A stretch of DNA of 62,545 nt from Trichomonas tenax (lineage: Eukaryota > Parabasalia > Trichomonadida > Trichomonadidae), in assembly GCA_023091735.1 (NCBI GenBank), contig JALKBU010000197.1, positions 1 through 62,545 of the forward strand, in the 5' to 3' direction. This document shows positions 50,561 through 59,722 of the stretch, one piece after another (within the stretch, counting starts at the first letter, position 1; the number at the start of each line of letters is the position of its first letter). The position numbers and the translations under genes are program-made. Below the pieces are notes generated by a model. The model was given only the letters and a program-made list of their open reading frames with translations, was not told where the DNA came from and did not search any database.

Positions 50561-51647
50561 AGAGCAATCATATTCGAAACACACCCTGTATGATTAAATA
50601 TAGCTTTTTATCAATTTTAAATAAATCTATTAAGATTGATTTTTAATTCTTCTATATTATTGACAATACTTCCGATATCTGTGCTCATAATATTAATAGC
50701 TGTTGAGGTATTTTGACATTGTCGCTTTACAAAGGATTGCCTTCCCTGACACCTGTCAGATATTTTTTGATGCGCTACTATGTTATCCCTATTTCTATTG
50801 AATTAGCTACATACACATCTAGGCATACCTTTTTCCTAATCAAGTTAATTTCAATTCATCTATATTTTTTTTTTGTTTAAATCAATATCTTTTATATGAT
50901 TTATAAACATCTTAGATACATCGGATAAATGTCATACAAATAGGTTATGTATAAACACAAATCATATCACAAGATTTAACTCATAATTCTTATTTCTTCA
51001 TCAATATATGTGTAATTTTATTCATCACTTAAAATATAATGTTTATACATCTAGGAGAATATCATCACAGTCTTTAAATGTCGTAAAACATACAGTAAAA
51101 ATCTCACGATCTTTCAATGAAACAATAAATACGTCTAATTCAAGAATACACAATTCTATGATAATATGCACAATCATGTGCATATATTCACATTATCTAT
51201 CCGAAGTTTTACTCGATATTAATCCAAGATCTTGTCTGATTAACTTACTCCAAAACACAACCTGTGTTTCATCCACGATGAATATCATTCGTAACTTTAG
51301 CTGCAGGTGTTGCACCTAGTTTTAACAAATTTTATTCACTCTATATTAGATTTTCCCTTAATTCCGAAATTTGCAATGGTAAACAATTTTATTCCGAAAT
51401 TACAAATTTAAGGTATTTTCTAGGATATTTGACATTTTCTCATTACACATCTTTTGACATGTAACGCATTTAAAATGAATCAGTGCATTATCTGACATGT
51501 AAATAGGTGAAATTTTTCCCAAAATTTCGAATAATAATTTTCATGATATATGAAAGTTAAGTCGGTAGTCAAATTTTTTGTAAGTGTCAAATTTCGAACC
51601 ATATTGTCAGCTATCGCTTTTTTTTCTTTTGTAATTTTATATCGATA
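50561..51647. other. intergenic with TGACATGTAA motifs and a possible relic
   Basis: Gene-free. On the minus strand, 51060-51300 has two adjacent open stretches in different frames, including VDETQVVFWSK, which suggests a decayed coding sequence of unknown origin. TGACATGTAA occurs at 51455-51464 and TGACATGTAAA at 51493-51503, 184 and 145 bp upstream of the TPR gene. Confidence 0.35.
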
Positions 51648-52997
51648 ATGACAGCTGATGTTAGTTCAGTGACCAGCGACATGACGCAGACAATTAATAT
51701 GGCGAATAGAGCTTTCGAGTATGTTTGGTCGAGCATTGCAACAGCAGCTAAAGAAATTGATGCCTCAAACGTTTCGAATTATGCAATTCGCAAAACTATA
51801 TCATACAATCCACAAAATACCGAAATACTGAACAACGATCCAGACCTGAAAGCTGGTACTCAGCTGATTTGCGATATAATCACTGCGAATCTTCAAGAAG
51901 TTCAAGCAAACACGAACAATGCGAAAGGATGGATTACCCTTGGACAGTGTTACTTGCTGCTAAGCGACTATGCGAATGCTTACTCATCTTTTTCACATGT
52001 ACTTAGAATCAACAGCCAAACCAACGAACCATTTTTCTGGTACTGCTTTGGCTGCGTTTATCAGCACTTTAAGTTTTACGAGGATGCTTTGAAGTATTTC
52101 ATCAATGCAAAAGATGTTGCGAGGAATCCTGAAGTGGCTGGAGATTATCACTTAAGACTCGCTTTTATTTACCGCGCATTAAGACAGTTCCCACAGGCAT
52201 ACGCTGAGTTTGAAGCTGTCTTGAAATCTCCACCACCAAATCTTACACAGGAGGATATCAATTTCCAAAAAACATATACACTCCTTTTGGAGGGTAAAAA
52301 TGATGCCGCTGTACAAGAATTCAAAATGTTTGTTACAAAATATCCACATAATCTCAAAGTTTTGCAGCAATATTGCTGGATTTTGTCTTTCAAAGATGAT
52401 CGTCAATCCATTGAAGAAACGCAGAATCTTATAGCATTGCATCCTGAATATGAAAATGATCCACTCCTAAAATTCATTCTTGCTAGAATCGAATTGAAGA
52501 ATTCTAATATGGAATCAGCATACAAGAGATATTGTGATATTATTATGGATTGGTGTGATTCTGCTGTATTCTGGTGCGAGCTTGGCGTTCTTTACTTTAA
52601 GAATGACCAAATTCAAGATGCAATGATTGCTTTCCAAAGAGCTCTTTATCAAAAGCCTCAAATTTCAGAAGCATGGCTCAATCTCGGATTGATTTTTGAA
52701 AAACTTAACGAAGTTGAAAATGCTAAAAGATTATACGAAGCTGGCAAGTCAAACTGTCCTAATTCTCAGAAAATAACGGACCGCCTTGTTAAATTATCCA
52801 AAGGTCCACGCTTGATTTCACAAGACGAACAACCAGAAGAAATCAAAGATCCAAAGACATTCCAACAGATCGGTGAAATCCAGGAATTAAATATAACGAG
52901 AACACCTCCAAAGATTCCTGCAGCTCTTATTATTTCGGCACCAACAGCTCAACACATTGATGCTCTATCAATGAATTATGAGTCGTTGTTTGCATAA
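51648..52997 (+). CDS. TPR protein resembling Cyc8/Ssn6 and UTX co-repressor TPR region
   Basis: A 449-residue protein with about eight tetratricopeptide repeats between residues 80 and 370. Several repeats carry the distinctive pattern of the Cyc8(Ssn6)/UTX group: PFFWYCFGCVYQHFKFYEDALKYF, then a YHLRLAFIYRALRQFPQAYAEF segment followed by a Pro-Pro-containing PQP-type loop (SPPPNLTQEDI), and near the end AVFWCELGVLYFKNDQIQDA with AWLNLGLIFE. In fungi this protein works with Tup1 as a transcriptional co-repressor; in animals the same TPR region is part of a histone demethylase. No demethylase domain is present here. A nuclear co-repressor role is inferred. Confidence 0.7.
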   Translation: MTADVSSVTSDMTQTINMANRAFEYVWSSIATAAKEIDASNVSNYAIRKTISYNPQNTEILNNDPDLKAGTQLICDIITANLQEVQANTNNAKGWITLGQCYLLLSDYANAYSSFSHVLRINSQTNEPFFWYCFGCVYQHFKFYEDALKYFINAKDVARNPEVAGDYHLRLAFIYRALRQFPQAYAEFEAVLKSPPPNLTQEDINFQKTYTLLLEGKNDAAVQEFKMFVTKYPHNLKVLQQYCWILSFKDDRQSIEETQNLIALHPEYENDPLLKFILARIELKNSNMESAYKRYCDIIMDWCDSAVFWCELGVLYFKNDQIQDAMIAFQRALYQKPQISEAWLNLGLIFEKLNEVENAKRLYEAGKSNCPNSQKITDRLVKLSKGPRLISQDEQPEEIKDPKTFQQIGEIQELNITRTPPKIPAALIISAPTAQHIDALSMNYESLFA

Positions 52998-53217
52998 TAC
53001 TATTATATTTTATGTTTTCATTTCCAATAAAGATTAAAATTCAAATTTTTTTTTACGTTTTCATTTTAAATCCATCAAATGTATAATTGAAAGATGGCTA
53101 ATTAGGCATTTGCATATAGTGCTGTAATTTTTGTTATGATATCAACAGAAGTATATAAATATTGACAAAATATTTTTTTAAAGCAAATAGTTTAGCAATA
53201 TAATACAAAACAACAAT
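52998..53217. other. tail-to-tail spacer
   Basis: 220 bp of AT-rich DNA between two converging genes. Nothing recognised. Confidence 0.4.
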
Positions 53218-53643
53218 TTAAACCTTTTGGGCAACAAGGTACATAATAGCTGAACCAAGACCGAGAATAAATTCGATGATTTCGAGTGCTAAAGAAAATA
53301 TGTTGAAAATGAATTCGAGCCTTAATACGTATGTCTGATACAGTGCGAAGTAAAGACTTGCAATCATCGCGAAGAGAGTGACAACGGAAAACATGATTAA
53401 AGCAACGCCATCGAAGCGTCTTACGCCTCTATTTCCAACCTGTGTGCGAATAAGAGACATCACACCCCAGCAGCAGTATAAAATAACGTCCATAGGGAAA
53501 TATGGACCCGCGTATGGAAGCTCTATGCCTTTGTATATGAAAAGAAGGATATTTATAATGAATATGAGTGCAAGCCAGCCACTGCTGACATGTATAAGAA
53601 GGCCGAGGAACAAGCCAAGTAAGTTAGGTTGTGTTTCTCGCAT
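53218..53643 (-). CDS. four-helix membrane protein of the TMEM17/80/216 family (ciliary transition zone)
   Basis: A 141-residue protein with four hydrophobic helices (about 8-35, 45-63, 78-100, 108-136) and little else. The first loop and second helix carry the family pattern: KGIELPY...MDVILYCCWGVMSLIRTQVGNRGVRRFD, matching the Lys-Gly, Leu-Pro-Tyr, Asp and Gly-Asn-x-Gly landmarks of the Transmemb_17 family. Members such as TMEM17 and TMEM216 belong to the MKS transition-zone complex that gates the cilium base. Trichomonads are flagellated, so this fits. The neighbour on the other strand is a small dimerisation-docking protein also typical of flagella. Confidence 0.68.
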   Translation of the reverse strand: MRETQPNLLGLFLGLLIHVSSGWLALIFIINILLFIYKGIELPYAGPYFPMDVILYCCWGVMSLIRTQVGNRGVRRFDGVALIMFSVVTLFAMIASLYFALYQTYVLRLEFIFNIFSLALEIIEFILGLGSAIMYLVAQKV

Positions 53644-53756
53644 TTATTTTCAAACGGTTTCAGACATGTGATAAAAATCATGTTTTACATGTCATAAATA
53701 ACTCTTTTTTTGTCATGTATAAATCAAAAAAGTGACGAAAAACGTTAAAATATATA
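53644..53756. promoter_or_regulatory. 113-bp bidirectional promoter between two probable flagellar genes
   Basis: Contains AACGGTTT (53653-53660), which reads as an M3 match on both strands and lies 9 bp from the TMEM ATG, and TTTACATGTCA (53684-53694). It also has a TCATGTATAAA (53712-53722) and AAAAAAGTGACG (53728-53739) toward the right-hand gene. Such a short spacer must serve both start codons. Confidence 0.55.
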
Positions 53757-53945
53757 ATGGAGAACGAAGATCAGAACTTCCCTGACAGAAGACAGGATCT
53801 CGATCACAGAGCTCTCGATAAATATATGCAGGAACATAACGTTAGGAAAATTTTCACAGAAATGCTTGCTTACTTAGTCGAGAAAAGATCAGAAGATACA
53901 CTCCAAGGATGCCTTGAATTCCTTGAGTCATACAAGAATAAGTGA
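53757..53945 (+). CDS. small RIIa/Dpy-30-like dimerisation-docking protein
   Basis: A 62-residue protein. Residues 20-58 (KYMQEHNVRKIFTEML then LVEKRSEDTLQGCLEFLESY) follow the two-helix pattern of the RIIa/Dpy-30 domain: Tyr-x-x-x-x-x-Val, a long first helix, a charged turn with Arg in the position of Lys/Arg-Pro, then a second helix with Phe-Leu. These domains form X-type dimers that bind amphipathic helices of anchoring proteins and are common in axonemal proteins. The usual Pro after Arg is replaced by Ser. Close and divergent pairing with a transition-zone membrane protein supports a flagellar role. Short, but the pattern and position make it credible. Confidence 0.65.
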   Translation: MENEDQNFPDRRQDLDHRALDKYMQEHNVRKIFTEMLAYLVEKRSEDTLQGCLEFLESYKNK

Positions 53946-54578
53946 TTATAAAACTGTTTAATTTTTACATAAAAAATTATATTTAATGTTACGCAAATCA
54001 ATTTTATCTTCCTAAAAGATTTTGAAAACAAATATACAAATAAATGTTTTAGCCACAAAACTGCGCCATTTCCTGCTACGAAGATTAGTGCTTATTTACC
54101 AATTGTTTGAATATTTAATGAATATATATTTGTGTTTCATTGAGTTTGAAGAACAATATCATAATATTTGTAATTTAATTACATTATGTAATGAGTTTGA
54201 ACGAATACACAGATTAAATCTTCAGAATATAGATATGTCAAAAGAATTGTAACAGTGAAGTCAATAAGCTTTTAGAATTTTAATTCCTTGGTGATAGAAA
54301 TACTGAACTGAAAGTATGAAGGTAATTTATGATATATTGAGATTCTTCGATTATAAATCACTATCAATTAAAATTAAGCTATAATTTAATATATACATCA
54401 TATGTGTTCATTATTCTATCAATGTCAAGATCTCAAAATCAAGATTCAAATTCGAAGATTTTCAAACCAAAGATTTTCAAAGAAAATGAACGAAATATAG
54501 ATTTGCTACAATGACCAAACAACAGAAATGACAAAAACCAAAACCATCAGAGAATAACCGTCCAAACCGCCTGGTCTG
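53946..54578. other. intergenic upstream of uS7
   Basis: About 630 bp. A frame at 54022-54252 opens on TTG and has its first ATG late. It shows no recognisable domain and is rejected. Pyrimidine-rich and CCG-containing words (ACCGTCC, AACCGCC) appear just before the uS7 initiator region. Confidence 0.4.
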
Positions 54579-54579
54579 G

Positions 54580-54584
54580 CCTTT
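54580..54584 (+). promoter_or_regulatory. M5-type initiator (CCTTT) of the uS7 gene
   Basis: CCTTT within GGCCTTTTCGA ends 4 bp before the ATG at 54589. In Trichomonas the M5 element CCTTT replaces the initiator, and transcription starts at the second C. Position and sequence agree. The CTTTTCGAA word is also found upstream of the genes at 4192 and 26873. Confidence 0.5.
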
Positions 54585-54588
54585 TCGA

Positions 54589-55170
54589 ATGCAAGACGTA
54601 AAGCTCTTTGGAAAGTATTCCTACGACGACGTCGATTTCAGTGCCCTTGATCCAGCCCTCGTTGACTACATCTCTGTCCACGAGAAGCAGCACGTCATGG
54701 TCCCACACACAGCTGGCCGCTATGTCCACAAGCGCTTCCAGAAGGTTTCCTGCCCACTCGTTGAGCGCCTTGCTAACCACATGATGTCCCGCGGCCGCAA
54801 CACAGGCAAGAAGCTCCTCACAATCCGCATTGTCGAGCACGCTTTCGATATCATCAACATCTCAACAGGCGAAAACCCAATCGTTACATTCGTCAAGGCC
54901 GTCCAGTACTGCGGCGCTCGCGAAGACTCTACACGTATTGGTGTTGGTGGCACAGTCCGTCGCCAGGCTTGCGATGTTTCCCCACTCCGCCGTGTTGACC
55001 AGGCTCTCTCCTTGATCACAGAGGGTGTCCGCAAGGCTGCTTTCCGCTCATCCCGCAACATCGCTGAGTGCCTCGCTGACGAGCTCATCGCTGCTTCCCA
55101 GAACAAGCAGGAGTCCTACGCTTGCCGCAAGAAGGATGAACTTGAGCGCATTGCTAAGTCCAACCGTTAA
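54589..55170 (+). CDS. RPS5: 40S ribosomal protein S5 (uS7)
   Basis: A 193-residue component of the small ribosomal subunit head, contacting mRNA at the E site. The whole uS7 fold is visible: [13 protein letters not shown] start, the basic RKKRFQK-type region with [13 protein letters not shown], the [18 protein letters not shown] motif (about 60-80), an [29 protein letters not shown] block (about 105-133) and the [15 protein letters not shown] helix. Length agrees with eukaryotic S5 (about 200). Codon use is strongly biased to C- and G-ending codons compared with other genes here, as expected for a very highly expressed gene. An M5-type CCTTT directly precedes the start. Confidence 0.97.
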   Translation: MQDVKLFGKYSYDDVDFSALDPALVDYISVHEKQHVMVPHTAGRYVHKRFQKVSCPLVERLANHMMSRGRNTGKKLLTIRIVEHAFDIINISTGENPIVTFVKAVQYCGAREDSTRIGVGGTVRRQACDVSPLRRVDQALSLITEGVRKAAFRSSRNIAECLADELIAASQNKQESYACRKKDELERIAKSNR

Positions 55171-55555
55171 AAGATTCTTTTTTTTATATCATATAAATGC
55201 AAAATTTGAAAAATTCAGATTTGACAGCCAAAATCTTCTTGACACGTAAATTTAATTATTTGGTAAATTCTCAAAAAAAAAGAATTCATTCGCTCTCCAA
55301 AATATTTAATTTGTTTTACACTTTAAGCACATCGCAACCTATTTCCAAAGTTGTAGCTATCTTAATAAGAAAGTTTTATCACATTTTGCGAGTCCTATAA
55401 TATCTTAATGCTCTCCGAAATGGACACACAGACCTCAGAGTGCTGCAGAAAATGTTGCAAATCGAAGTATTTCATTAATTCAGCAAACGCGAATAGTTAT
55501 TCGATTTTTACTAAACACGAATATATTTTAAAAGTCAAATAATTGAAGGATAAGT
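55171..55555. other. intergenic with a possible hairpin-array fragment
   Basis: At 55429-55452 the words ACCTCAGAGTGCTGCAGAAAATG resemble the 3' arm of hairpin H2 in copy A, and the following TTCATTAATTCAG-type spacer is similar. The 5' arm is not recognisable. This could be a decayed fifth copy. Confidence 0.3.
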
Positions 55556-56330
55556 TATGGATTTTTAGAAGCTATGGACAATATACACCTAGATCTGAAG
55601 TCTCAGAACAAATTCATTGAAGACAGCAATTTACATAACATCAAACAGCAGCATTCTCATCGATGTTGAGGAGGCGAATGGCAGAATCAAATACAGCTTC
55701 CCATATGCTGTGTCAGCAATCATGTATATATATATTGGGAATCATCTTTTCTGCAGTCAGAGTGATGCTATATCATGAAAGACATCATCTAGCAGCTCCA
55801 TCCTTCGATGATGGGTGATGAATTAGACCTACATGCCAACAGCTCCTGGAGAAGATTAATATATGCTCAGACATCACACTTTAAGACCTCGCAGTAAGAA
55901 TTTGAACAAAGTCATGCTCACGCTCTTCCCTCTGATGAGCAGTATCAGTCCATGGAGAATGACATAATAAGTTTCGACCTTCTCAACTCCGATCGTCACA
56001 ATTCACAAAATCGCTCCTCATTGAGCAGATCACAGTCCACATCGACGACAGAACACAGGTCATTACAGACAACAGCGTGTCCTGGAGGGGTAGGAGAAAA
56101 ACAAAGTCACTTGATCAAGCGTGTCCAATACTCATTCGACTCTCTCTACAGACTCCTCACGTCATGATGAGATACCAACGGCCACATCGAAGGATCGCAC
56201 GCTAGTAATGATATTCGCCAAGAAGGTTTGAAAGTACCAGAAGCAGCTTGAATATCATCAACAAAGTTGAAATTCAGGGTCTTGACAGAGGAATCACAAT
56301 ATATAACTCAGAATTTCACATATCAAGTGT
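55556..56330. pseudogene. decayed coding-like region
   Basis: This stretch has clearly higher GC than the flanks and coding-like base statistics, but every frame on both strands is broken every 20-70 codons. One 71-codon piece (55952-56167) is Ser/Thr-rich. Another frame shows an LLIEQITVHIDD segment. I cannot name the source. It looks like an old gene relic rather than a functional gene. Confidence 0.35.
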
Positions 56331-56812
56331 AAAATAATTCCTGATGTGATCTATGAAATTAGTCAAAACTTTAAGGATTTACTCAATAAGTTTTGAATTA
56401 TATTAGGCATACTGATTTTCACATAGATGGATTTACATTCCTAATATAAATGATACGGAATATATCAACATGATTTAAGAGTGCACCCCTAAAATCGTCT
56501 GATTTAAGGAATCTAACCCAGGCTCATTTAGAAGTTCGCTATATTATGATAATATGGTTCCCAGCAGGCTGTACGTAATATAAGTTAGGCAAAAATGATT
56601 ATTGGAAAAATATTTTTCGAGAATTTCAAACATGTGGCATTTTAAAAATGTGACAAACTTGAATACTTCATAGAATTTTTTGAGAGTTTAAAAACGCATC
56701 GCTTTTGTAAAGTGTCAAAATGACAAATTCATATTTCTTGTGTAGGACAGTGATTTGAGTCCGCTGCGTGTTCTAAACGACATTTAAAAAGTTGATCCAA
56801 TTACAGTAAAAA
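56331..56812. other. intergenic upstream of the 5-phosphatase
   Basis: AT-rich spacer of 480 bp. Short TGTGGCATTTT and TGTGACAAA words resemble the recurrent TTTACATGTCA family but are not exact. Confidence 0.4.
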
Positions 56813-59269
56813 ATGAAAAAAATGTCAAAAGCCGATAGAATAATTTTTTTCATGCAATCATCGCTTGTAAGCCAAGACACTAAACCTGTCCAGCTACGAG
56901 CGATCAATACATTCCCATGCAGGGTTTTGTACGACAAAGAGCTCAACAACTCCTTTGTTTCACTTGTAAATCTGATGCAAGATCCTAGAGTTTTCGCTCT
57001 TTACTTCTCAGCGACCGGAAACGTGTACCAAAAGTATTGCTACGTATTCCCAATCACTCCGAAAGTATCAATTAATTCACAGTACCCGTATATTCATTTA
57101 TCGAACGGAACTGTAGAATATACCATCGAATTTGAAACGAAGCAACACATACTCACATTCTTGAAGCTCATCACATCCAAAATCACAGAAATCGTTCGCA
57201 ACAAATTATCTGATAAACAAATTTTCGACTGCTTCTTCAACAAAGACACGGCTAATAAATACGTTAATGGACTCTCAAAGATAAAGCAATTTGAGTTCAA
57301 ATCTATCCTTAGGATCTCTGGTACGCATATCGACGATCCGATCGCCGTTTCTATGCTCATTCAGCAGGAAAAGTACTTCCGTGAGTATACTGAGAAGACT
57401 ATCCGTGTTGTCACATGGAATATCGACCAGAAACTCCCTCCAGAGAACGTTGTTTTGCTTCTCGGCGATACGTCTAAGCGCTACGACATATACGTCTTCT
57501 GCTTCCAGGAGATCGACATGTCTATGGACACAATAATGCACGGAGACTCGAAAGAGAAGAAAGAAGCATGGGATAAGGGTTTGGCCACTGCATTGGCCAA
57601 AAGCGTCGAATCGTACTCATACATTGGTGGCATGCAGCTCGGAACTTCATACATTTCTGTATTTTGCCGTGACGCGTCATTAGTTTCCAATGTCGCAACA
57701 TCTTCTGTTACTATTGGCGCCATGGGATTCTTCAATAAGACAGCAGTCGCTGTCAGTCTCTCTTACATGGACACTACCTTCTGTTTCATTTGTTCACACT
57801 TATCACACGGTCGCAAGAATCTTGAGCGCCGAAACTCAGAATTCTGGTACATCCAGAGTGAGCTCATATTCAAGACACCACTCGGCGAACTCGGCGTCGA
57901 TGATCACGATGCAATTTTCTGGTCGGGAGATTTCAACTACAGATTGACACTTCCAGATGGAGAGTCCCGCGAAAAGTTCAATGACACAGCATATCTCCTC
58001 GAGCACGACCAGCTTATCTTTTCACATAAGCAAAACAAAGTTTTCGTCGGCTACAACGAAGCAGAAATCAAATTCCGTCCAACATACAAGTTCGATAAAG
58101 GCACAGAGACACTCGACACATCATCAAAGCATCGCGGTCCAGCTTGGTGCGACAGAATCTTCCATCGCGTTCCAGGACCAATTCCATTCATCACACAGAA
58201 GTCTTACAACTCAATTAAGGGTCTTATGATGAGTGACCACCATCCGGTCTTCGCAGAGTTCAATGCACGTGTCTGGAGAAATGATCACGACAAGGCTATG
58301 AAGCTCTACGACGAGATCAAACTTAAGGTCGATGTCCTTAAGTGGCGCACTTCGCTCAGCACAGATTTTATCGACTTCAAATCAGTTTCTCTCGGTGAGC
58401 AGAAGTCTCAGGTTATCAAGCTTCGCAACGAGGGTCAGATTCCAGTTCTTTTCCACGTTCAGACAGATGTTCCTTGGATTTCCTGCCACCCTCAGAAGGC
58501 GACAGTTCTCCCAGACAGGGAGGTCGAGCTCCTTGTTTCCATCTCAATCGACACAACGACACAGGTTCAGGATCCAGTGACAACAGCAAATGTCATCAAG
58601 TATCTCAAGATCTGCTATCCATCAGGAAAGCCACCGAACTACTGCATGATCACAGCAAGATTCAACTTGTCATTGATCGGTCTTCCTCTCGAGTATCTTT
58701 ACAGACTGCCCGCAGAGCTCTCTAAGCTCCCAGCAGAGCTCTTCATTCCACGCGACAGCAAGGACTACACGACAGCGCAGATCATGAAATATCCAGCTCG
58801 CGTCAGCGACTGCTGGGAATTAAACAACTTGTTCGAGGCACTTAAAGTCTCAATGAACGACCCACAGATCTTCACAAAGCCAGGACAGTCGGAGGAGATG
58901 ACAACAATCGCAAACTGCCTCAAGTCACGAAAGGATGTCAGCACTCAGAACTTTACACAGTACGGTCTTTTCTCAGTTCTCTTCTCAATCATAGAGTGCA
59001 CAAAGGAGCCTCTCTTCCCATACGAAGCACTCAAGGGCTGGGACCAGAAGGAGGACATCAACATATTCATGAACTCAATCCCAGACTCAAACAGAATGTT
59101 GTTCAACTTAGTGACAAACTTCTTCGGTGAGATCTTCAAGAAGTTCAAGGAGAGCGGCACACAGCTCGATATCCCAACGGTTGTTTCTTACCTCGCAAGA
59201 TCTTTCACAAAGAACCACGAGAAGTCTCTCGAAGCAGCATCACTTGTTTTCAACAAAGTTTTCAATTGA
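56813..59269 (+). CDS. OCRL/INPP5B-like inositol polyphosphate 5-phosphatase
   Basis: An 818-residue enzyme expected to remove the 5-phosphate from PI(4,5)P2 on endosomal or plasma membranes. Residues 1-190 are compatible with a divergent PH-like domain. The phosphatase domain (about 195-500) has the catalytic motifs VVTWNID (about 199), FCFQEID, the HLSHG loop, WSGDFNYRL (about 370), PAWCDRIF (about 443) and SDHHPV (about 473). Residues about 525-640 match an ASH domain (FKSVSLGEQKSQVIKLRN start), and 655-818 resemble the RhoGAP-like domain of OCRL, without a recognisable catalytic Arg finger. This order is diagnostic of OCRL/INPP5B, which bind Rabs and clathrin adaptors. Codons become more C-ending toward the 3' part. 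Confidence 0.92.
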   Translation: MKKMSKADRIIFFMQSSLVSQDTKPVQLRAINTFPCRVLYDKELNNSFVSLVNLMQDPRVFALYFSATGNVYQKYCYVFPITPKVSINSQYPYIHLSNGTVEYTIEFETKQHILTFLKLITSKITEIVRNKLSDKQIFDCFFNKDTANKYVNGLSKIKQFEFKSILRISGTHIDDPIAVSMLIQQEKYFREYTEKTIRVVTWNIDQKLPPENVVLLLGDTSKRYDIYVFCFQEIDMSMDTIMHGDSKEKKEAWDKGLATALAKSVESYSYIGGMQLGTSYISVFCRDASLVSNVATSSVTIGAMGFFNKTAVAVSLSYMDTTFCFICSHLSHGRKNLERRNSEFWYIQSELIFKTPLGELGVDDHDAIFWSGDFNYRLTLPDGESREKFNDTAYLLEHDQLIFSHKQNKVFVGYNEAEIKFRPTYKFDKGTETLDTSSKHRGPAWCDRIFHRVPGPIPFITQKSYNSIKGLMMSDHHPVFAEFNARVWRNDHDKAMKLYDEIKLKVDVLKWRTSLSTDFIDFKSVSLGEQKSQVIKLRNEGQIPVLFHVQTDVPWISCHPQKATVLPDREVELLVSISIDTTTQVQDPVTTANVIKYLKICYPSGKPPNYCMITARFNLSLIGLPLEYLYRLPAELSKLPAELFIPRDSKDYTTAQIMKYPARVSDCWELNNLFEALKVSMNDPQIFTKPGQSEEMTTIANCLKSRKDVSTQNFTQYGLFSVLFSIIECTKEPLFPYEALKGWDQKEDINIFMNSIPDSNRMLFNLVTNFFGEIFKKFKESGTQLDIPTVVSYLARSFTKNHEKSLEAASLVFNKVFN

Positions 59270-59722
59270 GATTTTAGATTTATTATGTATGATTCACACA
59301 TTTTTATATTGTTTCATCTTTAATGACTGAATATTCTATTTTTGTAAAGAAAGAAGAGTCTATTGTCTAAACATTTCCTTCATCTTTCAATATTTAGCTT
59401 GTATATAGAAAAATTAATAAAATCTGTATGCATTCATTCACTTTGTAAGATAATTAAGGCGATTCTCTGCGAAAATAATTATTTTATAAGGTTTTTGTCC
59501 AAAATCGTTTTTATAAGTCATCTTTTGTTATTTCAACAGTAGCCGCAACTGATACTTTTTATTTTAGTTGTTTAATATAATGATGTTGATTTTAATGTTG
59601 ATATAACAAAAATTTCATATATAGAGTTAATATTGGACCGAATTTTGAAGAAATTTAAGCATAACATTGAAAGGCGAATATCATACTAAAGTATGGAAGA
59701 TATATAATTGTTGTACGTTACA
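59270..59722. other. intergenic, no feature seen
   Basis: About 450 bp of AT-rich spacer between two co-directional genes. No promoter motif is recognisable close to the ATG at 59723. Confidence 0.4.

Noticed and set aside
54022..54252. 76-codon open frame upstream of uS7
   Set aside because: Opens on TTG with the first ATG late in the frame, and no recognisable domain.
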